Of a stretch of 21,904 nucleotides of DNA, positions 7,984 to 15,392 are shown in pieces (within the stretch, counting starts at the first letter, position 1; each line of letters starts with the position of its first letter). The notes below the pieces were generated by a model that worked only from the letters and a program-made list of their open reading frames with translations, searched no databases and was not told where the DNA came from. The position numbers were made by a program, and so were the translations under genes. Source of the DNA: DATEJJ01 sp039649115 (GTDB lineage: Bacteria; Actinomycetota; Actinomycetes; Mycobacteriales; Micromonosporaceae); assembly GCA_039649115.1 (NCBI GenBank), contig JBBWZQ010000202.1, positions 1-21,904 on the forward strand. Direction: 5' to 3'.

Positions 7984-9059
7984 CCGAGATCCTGAGCCGA
8001 CGTCGCCTCAACCGCGCCACGCTCGCCCGCCAGTACCTCCTGGAACGCGTGCCCGCCCCGGCAATCGACACGATCGAACACCTGGCGGGCATGCAGTCCC
8101 AGGCACCACGCGCCCCGTACGTCGGGCTGTGGACCCGGCTGCGGAACTTCGCACCGGACGAACTGTCCGCGCTGACCGAGCAACGTCAAGTAGTACGGCT
8201 GCACCTGATGCGCACCACGGTGCATCTGGTCAGCGCCCGTGACGCACTTGACTGGCGCATGCTGTTCTCCCCGCTGCACGCCGCCGGGTTCGCCGCACAT
8301 TTCCGCCACATCGAGGGAGTCGACAACGACCAGCTGCTCAACCAGGCGACGCCGCTGCTGGAGCAGCAGCCGCGCACCCGCGCCGAACTCGGCAAGCTGC
8401 TCGCGCAACACTGGCCGCACGCCGATCCCAACGCCCTGGCCTACGCGGCGACGTATCACATCGCGCTGTGCCAGGTGCCGCCGCGGGGCATCTGGGGCAA
8501 GACCGGTCCTGCCGCCTGGGCGCCCGTCGAGAACTGGCTAGGCACGCCCCTACGCTCAACACCGGTGGACGCGCTGGTACTTCGCTATCTTGGCGCGTTC
8601 GGTCCAGCAAGCGTCGCCGACATCCAGCTGTGGTCCGGGCTGACCCGACTGAGCGAGGTGGTCGAGCGGCTGCCTCTGCGGCGGTTCCGTACCGAAACGG
8701 GGCAGCCACTGCACGACATACCTGACGCGCCCAGGCCCGGCGAGGACACACCCGCCCCGCCGCGATTCCTGCCCGAATACGACAACCTGTTGCTGTCATA
8801 CCGGGACCGCACCCGCGTGAGTCCGGATAACCGACCAGTGCCCCTGCCCCCGGGCAACGGCGCCACCACCGGGACCTTCCTGATCGACGGCATGTGGCGG
8901 GGCACCTGGCAGGTACGCGACCAGACACTACACATCCAGCCGTTCACCAAGCTGCCCAAGGCCGACCGCGACGCACTGCTGACCGAGGCCGCACAGCTGT
9001 CCGCCTTCATCGCCCCGCAAACGAGATACGACATTGTCGTCAACAAACTGAAGGCCTGA
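7980..9059 (+). CDS. HTH_42 winged-helix protein, AlkZ-like DNA glycosylase candidate
   Basis: The 359-residue product belongs to the HTH_42 (formerly DUF1006) family of tandem winged-helix proteins. Landmarks are RRRLNRATLARQYLLE (7-22), LAGMQSQAPRAPYVGLW (35-51), RTTVHLVSARDALDWR and the late FLIDGMWRGTWQV. Q39-S-Q41 falls where AlkZ-type enzymes carry the catalytic QxQ motif; in Streptomyces sahachiroi, AlkZ excises azinomycin B cross-links from DNA. Length fits the family. The GTG start overlaps the epoxide hydrolase stop as GTGA, which fixes it and implies coupling. Probable role: base excision of bulky or cross-linked alkyl adducts. The family call is strong; glycosylase activity is inferred. 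A non-catalytic DNA-binding protein is the alternative. Confidence 0.88.
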   Translation: MTEILSRRRLNRATLARQYLLERVPAPAIDTIEHLAGMQSQAPRAPYVGLWTRLRNFAPDELSALTEQRQVVRLHLMRTTVHLVSARDALDWRMLFSPLHAAGFAAHFRHIEGVDNDQLLNQATPLLEQQPRTRAELGKLLAQHWPHADPNALAYAATYHIALCQVPPRGIWGKTGPAAWAPVENWLGTPLRSTPVDALVLRYLGAFGPASVADIQLWSGLTRLSEVVERLPLRRFRTETGQPLHDIPDAPRPGEDTPAPPRFLPEYDNLLLSYRDRTRVSPDNRPVPLPPGNGATTGTFLIDGMWRGTWQVRDQTLHIQPFTKLPKADRDALLTEAAQLSAFIAPQTRYDIVVNKLKA

Positions 9060-9278
9060 CTGATAGCAGACCGAAACAGACATCCCCGGCCCTGGTCATG
9101 CATGAACGCCAACGCACTTGACCACTTCCCGACCTGCGAACGGCGCCCGCGCGAACCACCCCTGAGACCCCGGCTGCTCCGTCGCGGCCCCGCCTCGCCG
9201 GATGATCGGGGAGACGGGCGAAGAGACCGGGTCGGCGATGGTGGCCACCACCGCGAGGTCATGCGTGAGGACAAGACA

Positions 9279-9872
9279 CTAGGGCCAGTCGCGCTTGGCT
9301 ATCCAGAGCCGAACCTCAAGCTTGCGGCGATCCAGGTCGGAAACCGGGACAACGACATGTGCCCGTACAGAGTAGTCGAGAGATTCGGCTTCAAGCTCAA
9401 CGAGGCAACCGTCACGAGTAATCTCAGTGCTCGACGAAAAGTCGTGGGCCTCAAGCCAGGTAATATCGAGCGTCCGGCAACGCTCCAGAACAGCGAGAAT
9501 CGCGGTGGCTTCGACAATCTCCCGCGCCGTTGGCTCACGCTGTCGCCGCGACCGCAAGCGCCCGATCGTCGTCATCAAGGTATTCTTGATCAGGTCATAT
9601 GCGACCTGGCCCGCGATCCCCGAGGCGCCTGCGGCAAGAATCCAGTTGGCGATGTGCTCGACGTCCTCGATCGCTCCGACGGTGTCGTAAAGACTGGCCT
9701 GCCAGCGGTTTCTTGCTATCACTGCGCGGGCTTCCCCGGACTCCAGCATTCGCAGCCAGGCAAGATCCTCCTCGCGGTCGGAGTCCACCCGTCGGAGGAA
9801 CGTCTGTCCCTCCGGGGATGACAGCAGCGCCAGGAACTCAGCGAAGTCCGGGTCATCGGTGAGCGGATCCAC
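9279..9872 (-). CDS. Hypothetical protein with one membrane-like helix
   Basis: I do not recognise this 197-residue protein. The N-terminal 70 residues are acidic and helical (SPEGQTFLRRVDSDREEDLAWLRML). Residues 76-97 form a small-residue-rich hydrophobic segment, NWILAAGASGIAGQVAYDLI, which could cross or graze the membrane. A basic linker RLRSRRQRE follows, then a helical and beta-strand C-terminal half. The GTG start has only a close GAGG and is uncertain. Base composition is visibly less GC-rich than the neighbours, suggesting a separate origin. It converges on the glycosylase gene and diverges from the methyltransferase gene. It has coherent protein character in this frame, while the opposite-strand frame does not. 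Confidence 0.65.
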   Translation of the reverse strand: MDPLTDDPDFAEFLALLSSPEGQTFLRRVDSDREEDLAWLRMLESGEARAVIARNRWQASLYDTVGAIEDVEHIANWILAAGASGIAGQVAYDLIKNTLMTTIGRLRSRRQREPTAREIVEATAILAVLERCRTLDITWLEAHDFSSSTEITRDGCLVELEAESLDYSVRAHVVVPVSDLDRRKLEVRLWIAKRDWP

Positions 9873-10107
9873 ATCCTCACTGTATGAGTCTCGTCCAACC
9901 CCCGGGGAGAAAGCGGAATGGCCCGACCCGGCCAGCAGCGGCCTGAATCTGCGCCGTGCTGGTGACGTCCAGGCTCAGGAGCGTCACCCGATCGTCCGGG
10001 TGTGTCAGCGGCCGGCGGGTACCGGCCTATACCCGCTAGGCTTCAACCCCACAGGCGTACCGCATCACCGGTTGCTGAAGATTTAGTAGTGTCGATCGGA
10101 GAACCCA

Positions 10108-10962
10108 ATGGGGCCCATGCGAAACGGTGAGCCGGCCGCGGACGGCACCGGCATCAAGGCGGTGTCGACGGCTACCTATGCGGCCGCCGCCGACCACTTC
10201 GACGACCGGGCGCTGTCGTTCTGGGACCGGTTTGGTCGTCAAACCGTGGCCCGGATCGGTCTTCGCCCGGGACACCGTGTCCTTGACGCATGTTGCGGTA
10301 CAGGCGCCTCCGCGCTCCCTGCGGCGCACGTGGTTGGTGCCGCAGGACAGGTACTCGGTTTCGACCTCGCCGAGCCGGCGCTCGTCCTGGCCCGAGCCAA
10401 GGCGCAGGCTCAGGGCCTGACCAACCTCGAATTCCGGGCGGTTGATGTCGAGCATACCGGCTTGCCGTCGGAGTCGTTCGACGCCGTCGTCTGCGTCTTC
10501 GGCATCTTCTTCCTGCCTGACATGGCCGCTGCCGTGGCCGAGTTGTGGCGGCTGGTGCGCCCTGGCGGCGTGCTGGCTATCACGGTGTGGGGACCTGGAT
10601 TCCTCGAACCGGCAACCACCGCGTTCTGGGCCGCGGTCGGCGCAGAACGCCCGGACTTGGTGGGCGGCTTCCATCCATGGACCCGCGTCACTGACACGGC
10701 TGCGCTATCACAGCTCTTCCATCAGGGCGGCGCGGCGGCCCCGACCGTGGAGGCAGAGCCGGGCATCCATCCGCTGGCCGATCCCGAGGACTGGTGGACC
10801 ATTGTGCGGGGTACCGGATATCGAGCTACCGTCCTGCAGCTGGACCCAGCGGCGGCGCAGCGTGTACGTGCTGCCAGCATCGCGTGGCTACGTAAGCATC
10901 AGGTGCGTGAGCTGCAGACGAACGTCGTCTACGCACGGGCACGCAAGCCGGCCAACCCCTAG
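10108..10962 (+). CDS. UbiE-like SAM-dependent methyltransferase
   Basis: The 284-residue product is a class I methyltransferase of the UbiE/Methyltransf_11 type. Visible motifs: VLDACCGTGASA (58-69), Asp86 in LGFDLAEPAL, VDVEHTGLP (112-120) with SFDAVVCVFGIFFLPD following, and LVRPGGVLAITVW (149-161). GGAG six bases before the first ATG supports that start; a second ATG three codons on is possible. The C-terminal third (HPLADPEDWWTIVRGTGYRA) forms the substrate cap seen in methyltransferases acting on small hydrophobic molecules. It stands alone, divergent from the hypothetical gene at 9279-9872, with a palindrome overlapping its stop codon. The substrate is unknown. Confidence 0.9.
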   Translation: MGPMRNGEPAADGTGIKAVSTATYAAAADHFDDRALSFWDRFGRQTVARIGLRPGHRVLDACCGTGASALPAAHVVGAAGQVLGFDLAEPALVLARAKAQAQGLTNLEFRAVDVEHTGLPSESFDAVVCVFGIFFLPDMAAAVAELWRLVRPGGVLAITVWGPGFLEPATTAFWAAVGAERPDLVGGFHPWTRVTDTAALSQLFHQGGAAAPTVEAEPGIHPLADPEDWWTIVRGTGYRATVLQLDPAAAQRVRAASIAWLRKHQVRELQTNVVYARARKPANP

Positions 10963-10980
10963 CGATCCTCTGGTCGCTAG
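10959..10980 (+). terminator. Hairpin overlapping the methyltransferase stop codon
   Basis: A perfect 7-bp inverted repeat, CTAGCGA and TCGCTAG with an 8-base loop, includes the TAG stop codon in its left arm. It is followed by a modestly T-rich stretch. It could end transcription or act as a small palindromic site. Confidence 0.5.
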
Positions 10981-11040
10981 ATTCTGACGTTTGTCATGAG
11001 TTTGGGACTGTAACACCGCGCTGGGTGGATACGCGGGCTC

Positions 11041-11080
11041 GGCGAGGGGCCTGAAGGTCACTGGACCTGGGCCCCTCGCC
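11041..11080 (-). terminator. Strong two-part hairpin after the CBM2 pseudogene
   Basis: A perfect 10-bp stem (GGCGAGGGGC with GCCCCTCGCC) encloses a second 5-bp stem, AGGTC-ACTG-GACCT. It starts 19 bases past the CBM2 stop codon, as expected for a terminator of the minus-strand gene. Its intactness shows the 3' end of the broken gene is still undisturbed. Confidence 0.75.
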
Positions 11081-11098
11081 TGCACAGTCGCGTGAGGA

Positions 11099-11494
11099 TC
11101 AGGGGCTGGTACAGCTGAATCCCGTGGGAGTGTTCGCGCCGTCGCCATTGGCGACGTAGCCGAAGGTGGTCGCGGCGTTGGCCACGAGGGTGCCGTTGTA
11201 CGAGGCGTTGCGGACGGTGCTGGCACCGCTGGTGCCGGTGTTGACACCGTTCCAGAGAGGCTGCTGATGGTCTGCCCGCTGGCGAGTGTCATGTGGACGG
11301 TCCAGCCGGACAGGGTGGTGGTGCCGTTGTTGGTGACGCTGACCTCAGCCTGGAGGCCGCCGGTCCAGCCGTTCACCACGCGGTAGCTGGCCGTGCAGGT
11401 GCCGTTCTGCCCGGCGGGCGGGCTGGACGGCGGGGCCGACGACGGCCGGTCTGGTACGTCAGGTACCACAGCTGCTGGGGGGCGAAGTAGAACC
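11099..11494 (-). pseudogene. Broken secreted glycoside hydrolase: GH62-like piece + CBM2
   Basis: Two known pieces lie in different frames. At 11445-11494 the minus strand reads GFYFAPQQLWYLTYQTG, closely like the FYFAPKxxW.LxYQ segment of GH62 alpha-L-arabinofuranosidases. Immediately after it, in another frame, comes a Pro/Ser linker and a family 2 carbohydrate-binding module: GTCTASYRVVNGWTGGLQAEV, SGWTVHMTLASGQTISSL. At about 11253-11260 an extra CT (CTCTCT instead of CTCT) shifts the frame. Removing it restores WNGVNTGTSGASTVRNASY through GFSCTSP and a stop at 11099. Most of the catalytic domain is absent. CBM2 binds cellulose or xylan outside the cell. The CBM2 call is firm; the GH62 call is moderate. 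Confidence 0.8.
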
Positions 11495-11670
11495 CATCTT
11501 CCGTGAGCTGATCGTCGAGTCTGGGCTGCGCCGAGATGTCATCTACGGAGACCACCGGGACCTCGTCGACCAGTTCCGCGTCCGCGCGAAGGCCCAGATT
11601 GTTGGTGCCACAGGCTCTGCGCGAGTTGACCGAGGAACGCGAAGACCTGGCCGCGCGCGCCCGCGGGCCT

Positions 11671-11685
11671 CCCGGCCGCGCCGGG
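11671..11685 (-). terminator. GC hairpin after the MBL-domain gene
   Basis: A perfect 6-bp stem with a 3-base loop, CCCGGC-CGC-GCCGGG, lies seven bases past the stop codon of the long minus-strand gene. There is no T run. Confidence 0.45.
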
Positions 11686-11691
11686 CCCGGC

Positions 11692-14600
11692 TCAGTCCGC
11701 GGGTATCAGCTGGCCCGCGCGCACGTAGGCGTACCCGTCGACGTTGGGGTGGACGGTCACCTGCTGATGGGTGCCCGACTCGTCGATCGACTCGCCGGCG
11801 GGCTCGACCCAGTACTGTTCGGCGAGCTCCCGATATGTCGTGATGTCGGTGGCCTTGACTTTGACCACGGGGCCTTCGACGCCGCCCAGGGGGAAGGTCA
11901 CCGTCTCGACGCGCACGAAGCGCGGATGTACCGAGTCGAAGTCGATGACCTTCCAGCGCCCGCTGGGCCCGTACACGGTGACCCGCCGGTCCTGGCCGAA
12001 GACCCAGGCGCTGTCCTTCACGGACAGCACCCCGCCGGACTTCGGGTCGGCGGCCGCCTGGTTGAACTGGTCCTGCTGCGACTTCTCCAGCTCGACCTGC
12101 AGGCGGTCGAGCTCCGCGCTCAGGCCGGGCTCGAGGTCGTCGACGGTCGTGTACTCGTACTTGTTGTCCTCGTGGGACCAGAGCCGCACCCCCCAGCCCC
12201 CGTCGAACTTCTTGAAGGCCGGTCCACCGGGCTGGCTGCCGTTGAAGCTGAACCAATCGTTCAGGTTGGCCAGTTCGGCGACCGCCCGGTGCACGAGGCG
12301 CTTCAGGTCGGAGCCCGGCACGCCGGTGACGACCACCATGTCGAACTTGGGCACCCCGTTCGGGAGGGTGTCCTCCTTCAGCGCCTTGCGCGCGAGGTCC
12401 TGGTTCTCCTCGTACACGATCTTGTATGAGCTAAGGTCCCACGCGCTGTTGGCGGCCAGCGCGATCCGTGGCTGGACGTTCAGGCGCAGCCACCAGTTCA
12501 TGGTGGCGATCCCCAGCCGCGCGTGGGACGCGGCCCACAGGTCGGCGGCCGCGGCACCCGCCTTGTACTGCGCGACGCAGTCCAGCCCGATGCGGACCAC
12601 CTCGATCGCGGCGAGGATGCCGGCACCGACCCTTGTGGACACCGGTGTCACGATGGTCCCGCCCGGACCGTACACGGTGCGGCCGGCGTGCTCGGCCTGT
12701 GCCACGATCTCGTTGAGCCGCATCTGCCGCGACAGCGAGTCGGACAGCATGGCGCGGAAGTCGGCGCCCATCTCGCGGAACGCCACCGTCGCGGACAGCT
12801 CCGCCGTGCGGGCCTGGAACCGTTCGGGGCTCCATTCCGCCCGGGCGGCCGTCCAGGCCGACGTCACGTGCGCCTCCACGTCGGCCGGGCCGAGGGCGGC
12901 CCGAGCGGCCTGCACCAGGTCCGTGTGTTCGGCCCGGCACCGGTACAGCGTCTCGATGTCGTCGGCCATCAGCGCGTTGATCATCCGTACCGCGTTCTGG
13001 GACAGCCGCGCGTACAGCGACAATCCGGCGCGGTGCGTCTCCACCGCGTTGCCCGCCCGGGTCATGTCGGCCTCCACCGCGGTGGCGCGCGCGGCCAGCG
13101 CGCTCACCGCGGCCTGCACCTGGGTCATGTCCGCGCTGGACCGCATTCCGTCGTTGGCGGCGGCCACGCGCATCTGGTCCCACACCCCGTCCGCCGCCGT
13201 GCGCAGGTCGCCCTGGATCCGTACCAGCATCGCGTCGGTCTGGGCCACCGACTGATTCAGGGCCGCTGGGGAGCCTGCCGTCCGCAGGGCCTCGGCGGTG
13301 GCGGTGAGGTCCGCCCGCATGGCGTCGAGGGCGGCGAGGCGCCCGTACGCCTGGCGCAGCGCCGTGTCGTTGGCCTGGAGGACCTGTACGGCGCGCTGGA
13401 TGCCCTGCAGGTCGAGGGTGACCTGGCTCAGCTGGCTGCCCTGCGCCCGGGTCGCCTGGGTCTGCCCCGCGGCCGCCCGGTCCTCCTCGATCCGTTCCGG
13501 CGCCGCGGCGGAGGCATCGAGGAAGTTGAAGGTGGAGGACGGCTTGGCCGCGAACGCCTGCGTCGTCTGCGCGACCAGCCGCATGGATCCTTCGCCCGAC
13601 TCGTACGCCATTTGCAGCATGTTGAGCATGCCCCGGGCGTCAGGACCGGCTGCCTGCTTGCCGAAGTGGTGCGGCATCTCCATGAGCTTGAGGTTGTGGC
13701 CTTCCGCGCCGAGGATGCGCCGCAGCCCGGTGTCGCCGACGGCATTGACGATCTCGTCGAACTGGCGGCCCTGCGCGTCCGCGGAGAACAGCATGCGCTG
13801 CCCGTTGACCAGATCCCGGACAACCACCACCGGGCTCGTCCGGTTCCGGTTGTACGTCCCGCCACTGGCCGCGGCCTGGTGCGCCGCCACCGACCGGTAC
13901 TCGGTGATTTCCATGTTGTCGATGACCGCGCGGTTGACCTGGACCGCGCCGGCGGCACCGACATTGATCTGCACGATCCGCTGTGTCGGCTGCACGGTGA
14001 CCGACATCCGCGACCACGCGCTCGCCGCCTGGCCCTGCAGTTGTTGCGCGGTGACCTCGATGGCGGTGTTGCTGAAGGCCGCCTGAGTCAGCAACGCGCG
14101 CACCGCGTTGTAGTGGTCGGTGTCCGCGTGCGAGATCCTTATCGACTCGGGTGCGGCGGTGCCGCTGCTGACGACCGCACCTACCGAAGCGGCCAGCCGC
14201 TGGGCGGCGGGCGAGTTCGGGTCGACCGATTGCCCGACACCGGCGTCGAACTGCACGCTGCGCCCGCCGATCGAGGAGACCAGGATCGCCCGTCCCTTGC
14301 CCACCTGGAATATCCACGCCTCCACCCCCTGGCCGGGTACAGCTGCCTGAGTGGTGACGCGGAAACCAGTCAGGCGGTACCCGTCGAGCCGGTCGCCGAA
14401 GCGCATCCCGAGAACCAACGGTTGGCCCTGGATCAGCTTGATGCCAGCGGGAAAGTCCTGCGCGAGCGTGCTCAGATCGTCGGCGGACAGGGCCAGGCCC
14501 ATCGTGGCCAGCGCCTGCATCGACGCGTTGTCCAGGTCCTTGGCGGCCGATGCGCCCGCGTTCGGCGGCTGGTTCTTGGCTGGCTGCCGCTGTACGGCCC

Positions 14601-14781
14601 TGGCACGCAGCAATCGCGAGACGGCCTTGTTGCCCGCCGCGTGTTGCAGCCGGAGTACGCCCGCCTGGGCGTCGGACCAGTCACGCGGCTGAGCATCCGT
14701 CGCGGGCCCCCGGCCCGCCCGCTCCTGCGGGCGCCGGTGCTGCGGCGCACGGCCTTCGACTCCCTGGCCACCTCCCGCCAT
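11692..14781 (-). CDS. Large multidomain protein: eCIS-cargo-like N-terminus + MBL-fold domain
   Basis: About 1029 residues from the ATG at 14781. That start has no clear ribosome site, and the frame is open to 14904. Residues 1-44 are disordered. LQHAAGNKAV (45-54) followed by VQR (63-65) is the N-terminal signature seen on many actinobacterial proteins linked to extracellular contractile injection systems. Residues 145-395 form a ComEC-like metallo-beta-lactamase fold: FDAG, SHADTDHYNA (His218, Asp220, Asp222, His223), MLFSAD (Asp335) and MPHHFGK (His371-His372). Residues 440-690 are Ala-rich helices, probably coiled. A hydrophobic helix (717-745) precedes a 250-residue C-terminal domain I cannot name. 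No signal peptide is seen. A metal-dependent nuclease, phosphodiesterase or other hydrolase effector is plausible. No sheath, tube or baseplate gene is in view. Confidence 0.85.
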   Translation of the reverse strand: MAGGGQGVEGRAPQHRRPQERAGRGPATDAQPRDWSDAQAGVLRLQHAAGNKAVSRLLRARAVQRQPAKNQPPNAGASAAKDLDNASMQALATMGLALSADDLSTLAQDFPAGIKLIQGQPLVLGMRFGDRLDGYRLTGFRVTTQAAVPGQGVEAWIFQVGKGRAILVSSIGGRSVQFDAGVGQSVDPNSPAAQRLAASVGAVVSSGTAAPESIRISHADTDHYNAVRALLTQAAFSNTAIEVTAQQLQGQAASAWSRMSVTVQPTQRIVQINVGAAGAVQVNRAVIDNMEITEYRSVAAHQAAASGGTYNRNRTSPVVVVRDLVNGQRMLFSADAQGRQFDEIVNAVGDTGLRRILGAEGHNLKLMEMPHHFGKQAAGPDARGMLNMLQMAYESGEGSMRLVAQTTQAFAAKPSSTFNFLDASAAAPERIEEDRAAAGQTQATRAQGSQLSQVTLDLQGIQRAVQVLQANDTALRQAYGRLAALDAMRADLTATAEALRTAGSPAALNQSVAQTDAMLVRIQGDLRTAADGVWDQMRVAAANDGMRSSADMTQVQAAVSALAARATAVEADMTRAGNAVETHRAGLSLYARLSQNAVRMINALMADDIETLYRCRAEHTDLVQAARAALGPADVEAHVTSAWTAARAEWSPERFQARTAELSATVAFREMGADFRAMLSDSLSRQMRLNEIVAQAEHAGRTVYGPGGTIVTPVSTRVGAGILAAIEVVRIGLDCVAQYKAGAAAADLWAASHARLGIATMNWWLRLNVQPRIALAANSAWDLSSYKIVYEENQDLARKALKEDTLPNGVPKFDMVVVTGVPGSDLKRLVHRAVAELANLNDWFSFNGSQPGGPAFKKFDGGWGVRLWSHEDNKYEYTTVDDLEPGLSAELDRLQVELEKSQQDQFNQAAADPKSGGVLSVKDSAWVFGQDRRVTVYGPSGRWKVIDFDSVHPRFVRVETVTFPLGGVEGPVVKVKATDITTYRELAEQYWVEPAGESIDESGTHQQVTVHPNVDGYAYVRAGQLIPAD

Positions 14782-14900
14782 CGGACCAGTGTCCGCCGGT
14801 GCCGGCCCGCGCGGGAGACCCGCAGGGAGACCACAAGGGCAACGCATCGTGCCCGATCGGGCGCCATACCAGCCGTCGCTCACCAGCAGCGGCCCGCAAG

Positions 14901-15092
14901 GCATCCCGCCACCACGACGAGACCAACCAACCCGTCCGGTCCTTCCGCGCCCTGCTCACCCACCTCGCGACCCTGACCCGCAACCGCATCCACATCACCA
15001 ACATCGAATTCGACCAACTCACCGAACCCACCCCCACCCAACGCCGCGCCTTCGAACTCCTCGCCACGGCCATCCCGATCACCCTCACGTAG
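14901..15092 (+). pseudogene. Transposase C-terminal remnant
   Basis: The last 63 residues of a DDE-type transposase: SFRALLTHLATLTRNRI, then FDQLTEPTPTQRRAFELL and a natural stop. The THLATLTRN and PTPxQxRAFxLL pattern is the usual end of actinobacterial IS1634-like transposases, though the family assignment is tentative. The catalytic core is missing, and I see no clear terminal inverted repeats. It lies within 120 bases of the start of the large MBL-domain gene on the opposite strand. It marks an old insertion and deletion, and may have brought in or removed that gene's original promoter. Confidence 0.7.
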
Positions 15093-15194
15093 CCAGAACC
15101 ACAACACCCGGAACACAAGGAACCCCAGCGTTGGTAGCTGTCTGAAGTCATCTGGCACAAGGACGGCCAACCAGGTGATGGAGCACCGCCCGGG

Positions 15195-15392
15195 TCAGCT
15201 CGGACCGCCCTGCGGGTCCCCCGGTGGCGGGTCGATGTGTACGACGGATCCGACCTCCGCCGCGGCCGGCGGCCCGGCCGCTGCCGGCGCGGCCAACGAG
15301 ACCGACGCCAGCGCCGCGACCACCAGCACCGCCGACCTTGCCATGGGCACACCTGCTGAATCGCGCCGCATTGACCGGAACCGTCTGTTCAT
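15195..15392 (-). CDS. Small secreted Pro-rich peptide precursor
   Basis: A 65-residue precursor with a clear Sec-type signal: a basic N-region (NRRFRSMRRDSAG), the hydrophobic core SAVLVVAALASVSLAAPA, and a likely cleavage after AAA (APAAAG). The predicted mature part is only about 26 residues, GPPAAAEVGSVVHIDPPP and a short tail, Pro- and Gly-rich with no Cys. AAGGAG lies about nine bases before the ATG at 15392. A second ATG at 15344 with AGGTG would give a 49-residue form with a more standard signal. It is divergent from the AfsR-like regulator gene across a 571-base gap. I know no family. It could be a signalling or structural peptide, or the shortened relic of a longer exported protein. 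Confidence 0.6.
   Translation of the reverse strand: MNRRFRSMRRDSAGVPMARSAVLVVAALASVSLAAPAAAGPPAAAEVGSVVHIDPPPGDPQGGPS

Noticed and set aside
9102..9821. 239-residue plus-strand frame opposite the hypothetical gene
   Set aside because: It has lower coherence (few ordered segments, mixed Arg/Pro/Gly runs) than the minus-strand frame, which has clear helices and a membrane-like segment.
11495..11691. Possible coding on either strand upstream of the GH62-like piece
   Set aside because: Both strands have open, protein-like stretches (minus: LRADAELVDEVPVVSVDD; plus: PIFRELIVESGLRRDVIYGD), but neither matches a family I know and neither has a start signal.
12523..14976. 817-residue plus-strand frame antisense to the large MBL gene
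   Set aside because: It is a Gly/Arg/His/Val-rich mirror of the real gene. The minus strand carries the AGN/VQR and metal-site motifs.
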